DNA of 64,000 nucleotides from Phytoactinopolyspora alkaliphila. Lineage in GTDB: Bacteria > Actinomycetota > Actinomycetes > Jiangellales > Jiangellaceae. The notes under the pieces are model-generated. The model made no database searches, was not told the DNA's origin, and worked only from the letters and a program-made list of their open reading frames with translations. Positions 46,021 to 55,178 of the stretch are shown one piece after another (position 1 is the first letter of the stretch; each line of letters opens with the position of its first letter). Location of the stretch: assembly GCF_010550695.1 (NCBI RefSeq), contig NZ_JAAGOB010000006.1, positions 124,001 through 188,000 on the forward strand. The letters are read 5' to 3'. The position numbers and the translations under genes are program-made.

Positions 46021-46778
46021 AGCTGACCGTTCTGGGCTGCTCGGGCTCGCTGCCGGGGCCGTCGTCGCCCGCATCGTCGTATCTCGTGGAGGCTGACGGG
46101 GCGCGCCTGGTTGTGGATCTGGGCAACGGGGCACTGGGCGAGCTTCAGCGCCATGTCGGCTACCGGGGCCTCGCGAGCATCGATGCGGTCCTGCTCAGTC
46201 ACTTGCATCCGGACCACTTCATCGACTTGTGCGGGTATTACGTCGCACTTCGATACGGCCCGCACCGGCCGGCGCGACGAGTGCCGGTCTGGGGGCCGGA
46301 GAACACCGCCGAGCGCTTGGCCGCTGCCTACGGCGAGCACCCTGAACCGGGCATGGGCCAGGAGTTCGACATCCGGGCATACCCGGGCGCGGAGTTCGAG
46401 ATCGGTCCGTTCCGGGTGACCACCGCACGAATGGCGCATCCCGTCCCCGCCTACGCGATCCGGCTGGAGCATGCGGGATCCGTGCTCGTGTATTCGGGTG
46501 ACACGGGACCGACGCCGGCCTTGGCCGACCTCGCCCGCGGCGCCGACCTGCTCCTGTGCGAGGCCGCTTTCGACGACGACGCAGAGAACCCGGCGGACCT
46601 TCACCTGACCGGACGCGAGGCCGGTGAGCACGCGGCAGCCGCCGGTGTTTCCCGGTTGGTCGTCACGCATGTGCCGCCCTGGGGCGACCCCGAACGTGCC
46701 GTCGAGGCCGCGCGTGAGGCGTACGATGGCCCGGTCGACGCGGCCGGCGTGGGCCGGACGTGGAATGTCGGATCGTGA
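46017..46778 (+). CDS. Metallo-beta-lactamase-fold hydrolase, Rv1339-like
   Basis: 253 residues. Metal motif '[13 protein letters not shown]' and distal ligands '[12 protein letters not shown]', 'YSGDTGPT' and 'VTHVPPW' define a binuclear metallohydrolase of the RNase Z-like branch. The orthologue beside murI in Mycobacterium tuberculosis, Rv1339, has been described as an atypical cAMP phosphodiesterase, so nucleotide hydrolysis is plausible. ATGA overlap with murI implies co-translation. Confidence 0.88.
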   Translation: MKLTVLGCSGSLPGPSSPASSYLVEADGARLVVDLGNGALGELQRHVGYRGLASIDAVLLSHLHPDHFIDLCGYYVALRYGPHRPARRVPVWGPENTAERLAAAYGEHPEPGMGQEFDIRAYPGAEFEIGPFRVTTARMAHPVPAYAIRLEHAGSVLVYSGDTGPTPALADLARGADLLLCEAAFDDDAENPADLHLTGREAGEHAAAAGVSRLVVTHVPPWGDPERAVEAAREAYDGPVDAAGVGRTWNVGS

Positions 46779-46818
46779 CCGGCGCGTTAACCGGGCACCG
46801 ACGAAAGCTGAGGTCGCA

Positions 46819-47586
46819 GTGACGGAACCTCCCCAGATCGCCCAACCGTACGAGCCGCTCCCGGAGGACTGGGAGCGGGCACTGGCCATCGTCGCGCATC
46901 CGGACGATGTCGAGTTCGGCGCGTCCGCGGCCATCGCCAGATGGACAGGCCAGGGTAAGAAGATCGTCTACACGCTGGCCACCAGCGGCGAAGCCGGGAT
47001 CGACGGGATGCCGCCGGAAGAGGCCGGGCCGCTCCGGGAAGAGGAACAGCGGGAGTCGGCGCGGATCGTCGGGGTCGACGAGGTCGAGTTCCTCGGTTTC
47101 CCGGACGGCGTCATGGAATACGGTCTGCCGCTTCGGCGCGCTTTCGCGCGGGCGGTTCGCCAGCACCGGCCGGAGATCGTCATCACCGGGAACTTCCGCG
47201 ACACGTTCGGCGGCGTCTTCCTGAACCAGGCGGATCACATCGCCACCGGCCGGGCGGTCCTGGACGCGGTACGGGACGCGGCGAACCGCTGGGTCTTCCG
47301 GGATCTGCTGGACGAGGGACTCGAGCCGTGGGACGGCGTGCGGGCGGTATGGGCCGGAAGCTCGCCGGAGGCCCGTCACGCCGTCGACACGACGGAGACG
47401 TTCGACCTCGGAGTGGAGTCGCTGCGCGCGCACGCCGCGTACCTGGCCGGTCTCGGCGAGGACTTCCCGGAACCCGCGGAACTGCTCGAGGGATTCGGCC
47501 GGCAGGCCGGCACCCGGCTCGGCTGCCGGTTCGCCTCCCCGTTCGAGGTGTATGCCATCCGCATGGACGACCTGGATCAGGGCTGA
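46819..47586 (+). CDS. PIG-L/LmbE-family deacetylase
   Basis: 255 residues. The zinc motif is 'AIVAHPDDVEFG' (AHPDD) with a distal His in 'NQADHIATG'. The family removes N-acetyl groups from GlcNAc-type conjugates (MshB, Mca); this member may act in mycothiol metabolism or conjugate detoxification, but is not specific enough to name. GTG at 46819 with GAGG upstream; the frame to 46624 lies inside the preceding gene. Confidence 0.87.
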   Translation: MTEPPQIAQPYEPLPEDWERALAIVAHPDDVEFGASAAIARWTGQGKKIVYTLATSGEAGIDGMPPEEAGPLREEEQRESARIVGVDEVEFLGFPDGVMEYGLPLRRAFARAVRQHRPEIVITGNFRDTFGGVFLNQADHIATGRAVLDAVRDAANRWVFRDLLDEGLEPWDGVRAVWAGSSPEARHAVDTTETFDLGVESLRAHAAYLAGLGEDFPEPAELLEGFGRQAGTRLGCRFASPFEVYAIRMDDLDQG

Positions 47587-47660
47587 GGCCGTGCATGATC
47601 GGAGACGCGCCAGTCGAGGCCTGACGGGACGCACCGACGGGCGGCGGATAGTGTCGGACC

Positions 47661-48383
47661 ATGACTCGAATCGACGGCCGTAGCGCCGATGAGCTTCGTC
47701 CGGTGCGGATGACCCGCGGCTGGCTTGACCACGCCGAAGGCTCGGTGCTGATCGAGTTCGGCAACACCCGCGTGCTGTGTGCCGTCTCGGTCACCGAGGG
47801 GGTTCCGCGCTGGCGCAAGGGCTCCGGTCAAGGTTGGGTGACCGCCGAGTACGCCATGTTGCCGCGCTCCACCAACACGCGCTCGGACCGGGAGGCGGTC
47901 AAGGGCCGGCTCGGCGGGCGCACACACGAGATCTCCCGGCTGATCGGGAGATCCCTGCGCGGCATCGTCGACATGTCGGCGCTCGGCGAGAACACGATGG
48001 TGGTGGACTGCGACGTCCTCCAGGCCGATGGAGGCACCCGGACCGCCGCCATCACCGGTGCCTACGTGGCGCTGCAGGATGCCGTCGGGTGGCTGCGTCA
48101 GCGGGGCCTGCTCAAGGGCGACACCGTACTGACCGATTCCGTGGCCGCCATCTCGGTGGGTGTCGTCGACGGTGTGCCGTTGCTGGACCTGAAGTACGAG
48201 GAAGACGTGCGGGCCGAGACGGACATGAACGTCGTGATGACCGGCAGCGGCAAGTTCATCGAGGTCCAGGGCACCGCGGAAGGGGCGCCGTTCGCGCGCG
48301 ACGAGCTGGACGAGCTGCTCTTGCTGGCCGAACTCGGCTGCACCCGTCTCACCGTACTGCAGGATGAGGCGCTGGCGTCGTGA
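47661..48383 (+). CDS. rph: Ribonuclease PH
   Basis: 240 residues. Phosphorolytic 3' exoribonuclease for tRNA maturation. Motifs '[19 protein letters not shown]', '[24 protein letters not shown]' and '[18 protein letters not shown]' are typical. TAGTGT (47649-47654) lies 6 nt before the ATG, suggesting a leaderless message. rdgB overlaps its stop. Confidence 0.96.
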   Translation: MTRIDGRSADELRPVRMTRGWLDHAEGSVLIEFGNTRVLCAVSVTEGVPRWRKGSGQGWVTAEYAMLPRSTNTRSDREAVKGRLGGRTHEISRLIGRSLRGIVDMSALGENTMVVDCDVLQADGGTRTAAITGAYVALQDAVGWLRQRGLLKGDTVLTDSVAAISVGVVDGVPLLDLKYEEDVRAETDMNVVMTGSGKFIEVQGTAEGAPFARDELDELLLLAELGCTRLTVLQDEALAS

Positions 48384-49105
48384 CGGCCGCGCCTCGGGTG
48401 GTGCTGGCCACCCGGAACCAGCACAAGGTCGGCGAGATCCGGCGCATCCTCAATGAGGCGGGATGTGGGGTGGACCTGGTCGGCGTCACCGAGTTCCCGG
48501 ATGTCGAGGACGTCGTCGAGACCGGGCTGACCTTCACCGACAACGCGCTGCTCAAGGCGCACGCGGTGGCGGCGGCGACGGGACTGCCTGCGCTCGCCGA
48601 CGATTCCGGCATCAGCGTGGACGCCCTCAACGGCATGCCCGGTGTGTTCTCGGGGCGCTGGTGCGGCAGGCACGGCGACGACGCGGCCAACCTGGACCTG
48701 CTCCTTGCCCAGATCAAGGACGTCCCCGATGAGCAGCGGGGTGCGTCGTTCGTCTGCGTGGCGGCGCTCGTCGTCCCCGGCGACACGGAACCCGCACGGC
48801 CCGACGAGTTCGTCGCGGGCGCTCCGCCCGGGCGGGTGAGCGGACTCCTGGGTCTGGCGCCCGGAGTGGTCGAGCCGACACTGGTGGCCGGCGCGCAGGT
48901 GGAGATTGTCGAGGAGGGCCGGGTCACCGGACGGCTGATCCGCGAGCCGAGTGGTGGAGGCGGGTTCGGCTACGACCCCGTCTTCGTCCCGGACGGGCAC
49001 GATCGCACCACCGCGGAGATGACACCGGCCGAGAAGGACAGGATCAGTCACCGCGGCCGGGCGTTTCGCGCCATCGCCCCCCACCTTGCGGCCCTTTCCA
49101 AATGA
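48380..49105 (+). CDS. rdgB: XTP/dITP pyrophosphatase (Ham1)
   Basis: 241 residues. Removes non-canonical purine triphosphates. '[18 protein letters not shown]' at the N-terminus, '[15 protein letters not shown]' and '[14 protein letters not shown]' with '[10 protein letters not shown]' near the C-terminus are family signatures. A Glu/Pro-rich insert near residues 125-150 makes it longer than usual (about 200). GTG overlaps the rph stop (GTGA). The stop codon itself is supplied by the following palindrome, so the tail may be abbreviated. Confidence 0.95.
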   Translation: MTAAPRVVLATRNQHKVGEIRRILNEAGCGVDLVGVTEFPDVEDVVETGLTFTDNALLKAHAVAAATGLPALADDSGISVDALNGMPGVFSGRWCGRHGDDAANLDLLLAQIKDVPDEQRGASFVCVAALVVPGDTEPARPDEFVAGAPPGRVSGLLGLAPGVVEPTLVAGAQVEIVEEGRVTGRLIREPSGGGGFGYDPVFVPDGHDRTTAEMTPAEKDRISHRGRAFRAIAPHLAALSK

Positions 49106-49186
49106 TCATGTAAACCATGTTTTCTCGTGCTTCACCAGGGCTGCAGGCATGGTGAAGCACGAGAAAACATGGTTTACATGATCATT
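49101..49186. repeat. Palindrome family A, copy 2
   Basis: 37-bp perfect arms (49101-49137 and 49150-49186) around a 12-nt loop. It starts AATGATCATG; the TGA is the rdgB stop codon. The first 31 nt (from 49100) are identical to copy 1 at 22547, and the outer right 20 nt are the same. Confidence 0.92.
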
Positions 49187-49253
49187 CTGACGAGTCTTTG
49201 ACGGAGGGGTGCCGGACCGGCGCCGCACGTCGCACGAGGCGCATGATGGTGGA

Positions 49254-50837
49254 GTGAACGCTGACCGTGTGCGCGCTGCCCTGTCCGGACTGCTGGCCCT
49301 TGCGCTGGGCCTGGGGGCCGCGGAGCTGGTGGCCGGCCTCATGGGCCGTCCGGGTGCCTCGCCGGTGTCGGCAGCCGGTGACGGGTTCATCGACGTCGTA
49401 CCTACCTGGATGGCCGAGTGGGCGATCTCCTGGTTCGGCACCAACGACAAGCTGGTGCTCGGTATCGGCATCGCCGTGGTTCTGGCCGCTGCCGGCGCGG
49501 CCGTAGGCCTGCTCACGGTACGTGACCGCAGGACAGGACTGGTCGCGGCGGCCGTGCTGGTCGGCGTCGCCGCGTTCGTCGTCTGGTCGCGTCCCAACCT
49601 GGCCGGGGCGGACCTGATCCCGATTCTGGTCGGCGGGGCAGTGGCCGTCCCGGCCCTGGCGTGGCTCGCAGGCCGCGTGGCCGACCTGCGGGAGGCGGAG
49701 ACTATGTCCACCGAAGGTGGCGCCGGTGGTGTGGGCTACGCCGCCCGGCCCCTCTCGTCCGAGCGGGACGGGACCGCCCGGCGAGTGTTCCTCTCCGGCG
49801 CGGCGGGCGCCGTCCTGCTAGCGGTGGGCGCGGGTGCTTTCGGACGCTGGATCGGCGGCCGCCGCGCTGGAGTCGAGGCATCGCGCGACGAGCTGACGGT
49901 GGACGTCGAATTCGCACCGGCCGACGTCCCGGACGGGGCCGACCTCGGTGTGGCGGGCGCGGAGCCATGGCGCACCCCCAACGACGTGTTCTACCGGATC
50001 GACACCGCCTTCAGCGCCCCTCTCGTGCACCCGGACGACTGGCGGCTGCGGGTGCACGGCATGGTGGACACCGAGATCGAGCTGACCTTCGACGAGCTCA
50101 TCGGCATGGGACTCGTCGACCGGTGGGTGACGCTGGCGTGCGTGTCCAATCTGGTGGGCGGAAGCCTGATCGGCAACGCCCTGTGGACCGGAGTGCCGAT
50201 CGCCGACGTGCTGGCCCTCGCCGGCCCGTCGCCCGACGCCGATGCGGTGCTCTCCACCTCGGACGACGGATGGACCTGCGGCACTCCGCTGGAAGCACTC
50301 ACCGACGGGCGTGACTCCTTGCTTGCGGTCGGCATGAACAGCGAGCCTCTGCCCGTCGAGCACGGGTTCCCGGTCCGCATGGTGGTGCCCGGCCTCTACG
50401 GGTACGTGAGTGCCACCAAGTGGGTGGTGGACATCGAGGTCAGCCGGTTCGACCGGTTCCAGGCCTACTGGAGCACCCGCGGGTGGTCCGAACGCGGCCC
50501 GGTGAAGGTCGCGTCCCGCATCGAGGTTCCCACGTCGGGGGGCGACGTTTCAGCCGGCGCCGTCGCTGTCGCCGGGACCGCCTGGGCGCAGCACCGGGGG
50601 ATCGAGGCGGTGGAGGTCCGGGTCGACGGCGGAGCGTGGGCATCCGCGGATCTCGGCGAGGTCCCCACCGACGACACCTGGCGCCAGTGGGTTTTCGAGT
50701 GGAACGCCGCGCCCGGGGAGCACACCCTGGACGTGCGTGCCACCACCGGCGACGGCGAGATCCAGACCGAAGACGTCGCACCCCCCGCGCCCGACGGCGC
50801 CACCGGCCTGCACAGCATCACCGTCACCGCCCGTTGA
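49254..50837 (+). CDS. Membrane-bound molybdopterin oxidoreductase (sulfite-oxidase fold)
   Basis: 527 residues. Four N-terminal transmembrane helices (about 1-135), a fifth before residue 205 ('VFLSGAAGAVLLAVGAGAFG'), then the extracytoplasmic SUOX-type Moco domain: 'FYRIDTAFSAPLVHPDDWRLRVHGMV', Mo-ligating Cys in 'TLACVSNLVGGS', 'HGFPVRMVVPGLYGYVSATKWV', and the C-terminal Mo-co dimerisation Ig-like domain. Electron partner unknown. GTG at 49254 lies 6 nt after CATGAT; the in-frame GTG at 49209 is less likely. Confidence 0.87.
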   Translation: MNADRVRAALSGLLALALGLGAAELVAGLMGRPGASPVSAAGDGFIDVVPTWMAEWAISWFGTNDKLVLGIGIAVVLAAAGAAVGLLTVRDRRTGLVAAAVLVGVAAFVVWSRPNLAGADLIPILVGGAVAVPALAWLAGRVADLREAETMSTEGGAGGVGYAARPLSSERDGTARRVFLSGAAGAVLLAVGAGAFGRWIGGRRAGVEASRDELTVDVEFAPADVPDGADLGVAGAEPWRTPNDVFYRIDTAFSAPLVHPDDWRLRVHGMVDTEIELTFDELIGMGLVDRWVTLACVSNLVGGSLIGNALWTGVPIADVLALAGPSPDADAVLSTSDDGWTCGTPLEALTDGRDSLLAVGMNSEPLPVEHGFPVRMVVPGLYGYVSATKWVVDIEVSRFDRFQAYWSTRGWSERGPVKVASRIEVPTSGGDVSAGAVAVAGTAWAQHRGIEAVEVRVDGGAWASADLGEVPTDDTWRQWVFEWNAAPGEHTLDVRATTGDGEIQTEDVAPPAPDGATGLHSITVTAR

Positions 50838-50839
50838 GC

Positions 50840-53398
50840 TCAGCGGGTGGCTTCGCGGTCGCAGGCTTGGGCGCGAAGGGCGCGCTCCAGGTCCGCGAGT
50901 CCTTCGACGACGAGCCGGCGGGCCGCGTCGGGGATCTCGGCCGTCTCCAGCCACTCGCGGACTCGCGCGGCGGTCGGGGCGTCGGCGAGGACCCGGGGGA
51001 ACAGGCCTTGGATGATGGTCTGTGCGGAGTCATTGGTGCGTTCCGCCCAGATCCTGGGGATCGAGTCGAGGTACTGCCCGATATAGGGCTGGATCAAGGT
51101 GCGCTGCTCGGGCTGGTGGAAGCCCTGGACGGTGGCCGTGAGCAGGGCGTTGGGCAGCTCGTCGGACTCGACGGCGGCGAGCCAGGCGTTGAGCTTGGCG
51201 TCCTCGCTGGGGATGGCCGCGTGTGCGTACGTCGCGTGGCGCTGACCGGTAGCAGTGTTGTCCTGCTCGAGTTCCGCGGCGATGTCGTTCTCCCCGGCTT
51301 CCCCGATGATGACCAGGCGCTGCAGGAAGTGCCAGCGCAGGTCGGTGTCGACGCTCAGCCCGGGGAACACGTCGTCCGTGCCGTCGAGCAGGGCGCGTAG
51401 CTCGGAGGCGTGTTCCCGGCTGGCGACGGAGGTTGCCCACGCCCGGGCGAAGGCAAGCTGGCTGTCGCTGCCGGGTTCGGCGTGGGCGGCGATGTTCCGC
51501 AGCCCGGTGACCCACCGCGCGGAGAGCCGGATCCGTTCCCCGGGATCCGCGAAGAGCACGATCGCGGTGCGGGCGGTGCCGAGCACGTGCTGGACGACCG
51601 AGATCACGTCCTCGCGCGCCACGCCGCCGAGGACAAGCTCGACGAACTCGTGTGCCGGCAGTTCGGCGTCGCGCAGCATGTCGATGGCGGCGGTCCAGCA
51701 CAACGCCCTCGGCAGCGGCGGCAGCGTGGCGATCGAGCGCAGCACGGTCCGCCGGGACCGCTCGTCGAGCCTGATCTTGGCGAACGTCAGGTCGTCGTCG
51801 TTGACGAGCAGTAGATCCGGCTGTGGCTCGCCGGCGAGGTCGGCGACGTCGGTGCGCTCGCCGGAGACGTCGAGCTCGAGCCGGGTGCGACGCGTCAGGG
51901 TGCCGTCCTCGGCGGCGTCGTAGAGTCCGAGCGCCACCCGATGTGAACGCAGCGTGGGGTGCTCCGCGGCGGCGGTCTGCTCGATGGCCACCGACGCGTA
52001 GGTGCCGTTCTCCTCGACCGTGACCACCGGGCGCAGCGTGTTCACCCCGGCTGTCTGCAGCCATTGCCGGCCCCACTCGGACAGATCCCGGCCGCTCTTG
52101 TCCTCGAGGTGAGCGAAGAGGTCGGCGAGCGAGGTGTTCTTCCAGGCGTGCATGGTGAAGTACGCCCGTACGCCGTCGAGGAACTGTTCACGTCCGACCC
52201 ATGCGACCAGCTGCTTGAGGACGCTGGCACCCTTCGCGTAGGTGATGCCGTCGAAGTTCACCTCGACGTCTTCGAGGTCGCGGATGTCCGCGGAGATCGG
52301 GTGGGTGGACGGGAGCTGATCCTGCCGCAACGCCCACAGCTTCTCGCTGACCGCGAACGAAGTCCACGCCTCGCTCCAGCGGGTGGCCTCGCTCTGGGCG
52401 AGGACACTGGCCCAGGTGGCGAACGACTCGTTCAGCCACAGGTCGTCCCACCACTTCATGGTGACGAGGTCCCCGAACCACATGTGCGCCATCTCGTGCA
52501 GGATCGTCTCGGCACGTCGCTCGTAGGAGGCGTCGGTGACGCGGCTGCGGAAGACGTAGTCGTCGCGGAAGGTGACCGCGCCGGCGTTCTCCATGGCTCC
52601 GGCGTTGAACTCCGGCACGAAGAGCTGGTCGTATTTGGCGAAGGGATACGGAAGCCCGAAGGCGTCCTCGAAGAAGGCGAAGCCGCGCTTGGTCACGTCG
52701 AAAAGCTCGGCCGCGTCGAGATGATCGGCCAGGGACCTGCGGCAGAAGAGGCCGAGGGAGACGGTGCCGTTTCGTCCGGAGTACTGGTCCCGCACCTCGT
52801 GGTAGGGGCCGGCGACTATCGCCGTCACGTACGTCGACATCACCGGCGTGGTCGCGAACGTCCACCGGCGTACGCCGTCGCGCAGGTCTGTCACCTCGGT
52901 GGCCGGGGAATTGGAGACGATCACCCAGTGCGCCGGAGCATCCACGACGAAGGTGAAGGTGCCCTTGAGGTCGGGCTGGTCGAAGCAGGCGAAGACCCGG
53001 CGGGCGTCGGCGACCTCGAACTGCGAGTACAGGTACACCTCGCCGTCGACCGGGTCCACGAACCGGTGCAGGCCCTCTCCGGTGCGCATGTACGCGGCAT
53101 CGGCGACCACTCTCACCTCGTTGGCCTTGGCCAGCGGTGGCAGGCTGATCCGGGAGTCGGCGTAGACGGCATCGGGGGTGAGCGCCGTCCCGTTGTGCGC
53201 CACCTCATGGACGGCGGGCGCAATCAGGTCGAGCCAGGCGTCGGCGCCCTTCTCCGCCTTGAACCGGACGGTGGTGGTCGACCGGTAGACGTCGTCGCCC
53301 ACGGTGAGATCGAGCTCGACGGTGTACTCGATGCTCGCGCTGTAAATGTTCTCCGCGCGGGCACGGGCTTCGTCACGGGTGAGATTCCTCCCAGGCAT
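50840..53398 (-). CDS. pepN: Aminopeptidase N
   Basis: 852 residues, M1 zinc aminopeptidase. 'GAMEN' (267-271) binds the N-terminus; the zinc site is H301-E-x-x-H305 with Glu324 ('LHEMAHMWFGD', 'LNESFATWA'). The C-terminal ERAP1-like helical domain is full length. ATG at 53396-53398 (MPGRNLTRDEARARA) matches actinobacterial PepN; the frame to 53422 adds non-conserved residues. Divergent from the DsbA-type gene, as in Mycobacterium tuberculosis (Rv2467/Rv2466c, from memory). Confidence 0.95.
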   Translation of the reverse strand: MPGRNLTRDEARARAENIYSASIEYTVELDLTVGDDVYRSTTTVRFKAEKGADAWLDLIAPAVHEVAHNGTALTPDAVYADSRISLPPLAKANEVRVVADAAYMRTGEGLHRFVDPVDGEVYLYSQFEVADARRVFACFDQPDLKGTFTFVVDAPAHWVIVSNSPATEVTDLRDGVRRWTFATTPVMSTYVTAIVAGPYHEVRDQYSGRNGTVSLGLFCRRSLADHLDAAELFDVTKRGFAFFEDAFGLPYPFAKYDQLFVPEFNAGAMENAGAVTFRDDYVFRSRVTDASYERRAETILHEMAHMWFGDLVTMKWWDDLWLNESFATWASVLAQSEATRWSEAWTSFAVSEKLWALRQDQLPSTHPISADIRDLEDVEVNFDGITYAKGASVLKQLVAWVGREQFLDGVRAYFTMHAWKNTSLADLFAHLEDKSGRDLSEWGRQWLQTAGVNTLRPVVTVEENGTYASVAIEQTAAAEHPTLRSHRVALGLYDAAEDGTLTRRTRLELDVSGERTDVADLAGEPQPDLLLVNDDDLTFAKIRLDERSRRTVLRSIATLPPLPRALCWTAAIDMLRDAELPAHEFVELVLGGVAREDVISVVQHVLGTARTAIVLFADPGERIRLSARWVTGLRNIAAHAEPGSDSQLAFARAWATSVASREHASELRALLDGTDDVFPGLSVDTDLRWHFLQRLVIIGEAGENDIAAELEQDNTATGQRHATYAHAAIPSEDAKLNAWLAAVESDELPNALLTATVQGFHQPEQRTLIQPYIGQYLDSIPRIWAERTNDSAQTIIQGLFPRVLADAPTAARVREWLETAEIPDAARRLVVEGLADLERALRAQACDREATR

Positions 53399-53692
53399 AC
53401 GGATGATCCTGGCAGATAGCACAGCTCACCGGTAGCGCATGCGCGGCACGGCGCGTAGATCGGTTGTGGTTCGTCCCACACGCCGGCATCTCCAAACCGG
53501 GTGAATAGTGGCTAAAAAATGACAAATCACCCTTATAACTCTCCGTGACCGTAGCGGCGTCTCCACACGCACACACGTCCGGCGAGGGCACCGCCGGGAA
53601 TGCGGCCGACCGGGTTGGGGTTGCCCCGGAAAGAGGGAGACGGCCGCGCGCTGTCCTCCCCGCCCGATGTACGACGATCTATGGAGCGCGTT

Positions 53693-54337
53693 GTGACCTT
53701 GACCGAAAGCACCGGAGATACCGCCGTCCTGACGAAGGAGGCCGTCGACTTCTGGTTCGACCCGAGGTGCCCGTGGGCGTGGCTGACGTCGCGATGGATC
53801 CTCGAGGTGGAGAAGGTCCGCCCGATCGAGGTCAGCTGGCACGTGATGTGCCTGGGGTATCTGAACGCCGGACGGGAGGTGTCGGAGGACTATGCGGCCC
53901 TGCTGGCGAAGACGTGGGGCCCGGTGCGCGTCATCACCGCCGCTCGCGAGCAGCACGGCGACGAGTACGTCCGGCCGCTCTACGACGCGATGGGCGAGCG
54001 CATCCATGTGCGCGGGCAGAAGGATGACATTCCCGGCGTCATCGGCGCCGCCCTGCAGGAGGTCGGGCTGCCTGCCTCGCTCGCCGGTTACGCCACCTCC
54101 GAGGAGTACGACGACGCCCTCAAGGCGAGCCATCACGCCGGCATCGACCAGGTGGGCATGGACGTCGGCACCCCCGTCGTCGCCGTGGGCGGCCAGGCCA
54201 TCTTCGGCCCCGTGATCAGCCCGGCGCCGAAGGGCGAGGAGGCCGGCCGGCTGTGGGACGCCGTGCGGACGCTGGTCTCCTACGACGGCTTCTTCGAGCT
54301 CAAGCGGACCCGGACCCGGGATCCCATCTTCGACTGA
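53693..54337 (+). CDS. Mycothiol-type DsbA-family oxidoreductase with CPWA active site
   Basis: 214 residues. It matches Mycobacterium tuberculosis Rv2466c, a mycothiol-dependent reductase, along its length ('VDFWFDPRCPWAWLTSRWIL', 'EWVGMDVGTPVV'-like region, 'FFELKRTRTRDPIFD'). The thioredoxin-fold motif is Cys26-P-W-Ala29, so the second cysteine of CPWC is missing and a monothiol mechanism with mycothiol is implied. GTG at 53693 has GGAG 6 nt upstream; ATG at 53681 is an alternative. Confidence 0.88.
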   Translation: MTLTESTGDTAVLTKEAVDFWFDPRCPWAWLTSRWILEVEKVRPIEVSWHVMCLGYLNAGREVSEDYAALLAKTWGPVRVITAAREQHGDEYVRPLYDAMGERIHVRGQKDDIPGVIGAALQEVGLPASLAGYATSEEYDDALKASHHAGIDQVGMDVGTPVVAVGGQAIFGPVISPAPKGEEAGRLWDAVRTLVSYDGFFELKRTRTRDPIFD

Positions 54338-54363
54338 GCGCGGGCAATGGCAGACTTGGCCGC

Positions 54364-54849
54364 ATGCGCGTCCATATCGCCACCGACCATGCCGGCTTCG
54401 AGGCCAAGAACCATCTCGCCGAGGCCCTCCGGGCGTCCGGTCACGAGGTCGTCGATCACGGTCCGTTCGTCTACGACGCCGCCGACCACTACCCGGTGTA
54501 CTGCCTTCGCGCCGCCGAGGGCGTCGCGGCGGACCCGGAGAGCCTCGGCGTGGTCCTGGGCGGTTCCGGAAACGGCGAGCAGATCGCCGCGAACAAGGTC
54601 CGTGGTGTGCGTGCGGCGCTGGCCTGGTCGGAAGAGACCGCACGTCTGGCGCGCGAGCACAACGACGCGCGGGTGATCTCCATCGGCGCCCGGCTGCACC
54701 CGCTCGATCAGGTGGTGAGCTTCGTGGAGGTGTTCCTGGCCACGCCGTACTCGGAGGAGAAGCGGCACACCGCCCGAATCGACATGCTCACTCGGTACGA
54801 GGAGTCGGGTGAGCTGCCTCCGCTTCCTGCGTCGGCGGCGCCGGAGTAG
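54364..54849 (+). CDS. rpiB: Ribose-5-phosphate isomerase B
   Basis: 161 residues. Interconverts ribose 5-phosphate and ribulose 5-phosphate. 'IATDHAGFEAKNHL', 'GVVLGGSGNGEQIAANKVRGVRAA' and 'NDARVISIGARL' are RpiB signatures. CAGACT (54351-54356) lies exactly 7 nt before the ATG, consistent with a leaderless mRNA. Its 3' end overlaps a convergent small gene by 62 nt. Confidence 0.95.
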   Translation: MRVHIATDHAGFEAKNHLAEALRASGHEVVDHGPFVYDAADHYPVYCLRAAEGVAADPESLGVVLGGSGNGEQIAANKVRGVRAALAWSEETARLAREHNDARVISIGARLHPLDQVVSFVEVFLATPYSEEKRHTARIDMLTRYEESGELPPLPASAAPE

Positions 54850-55165
54850 GGGCCTCCTGCGTGGGCGGCCGCGGAATCGGGTGGGCAGCGTTCTCTGCGG
54901 CCGGGCCGTCAGGTCCGGCCGGGCTCGATGCGCCGGGCGTGTCCTGTGCACTGGAGTTCCGCACATCCGGCCCGGTGCGTCCGGGAGTCTCTGTCGGCCG
55001 GAACCGCTGCATACCGCTGAACTTGAGCTTGTCGAGAGCCTCGGCGATCGCGGCCGGGTCGGGACGGGACGCGTCGCGCGCACGCAGCGCCCGCGACACG
55101 CTCACCTGCGAGCGGCGGTCCACCTGATCGAGTCGTTGTTCGTCCCGCTTGTCCCGACTAGCCAT
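54788..55165 (-). CDS. Hypothetical protein with basic N-terminus and Pro-rich tail
   Basis: 125 residues. 'MASRDKRDEQRLDQVDRRSQVSVSRALRARD' is a charged helix; 'AAIAEALDKLKFSGMQRF' follows; the last 70 residues are Pro/Thr/Ala/Glu-rich and disordered. The N-terminal half resembles short actinobacterial proteins found next to nei-type glycosylases, function unknown. It is divergent from nei2 (13-nt gap) and its tail overlaps rpiB antisense. Confidence 0.6.
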   Translation of the reverse strand: MASRDKRDEQRLDQVDRRSQVSVSRALRARDASRPDPAAIAEALDKLKFSGMQRFRPTETPGRTGPDVRNSSAQDTPGASSPAGPDGPAAENAAHPIPRPPTQEAPTPAPPTQEAEAAHPTPRTE

Positions 55166-55178
55166 ATGAGGACCGTAC

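Noticed and set aside
53500-53690. Possible riboswitch in the A/T-rich then G-rich leader before the DsbA-type gene
   Set aside because: GGGTGA/TCACCC and a G-rich stretch are present, but I could not match c-di-AMP, cobalamin or other known consensus elements.
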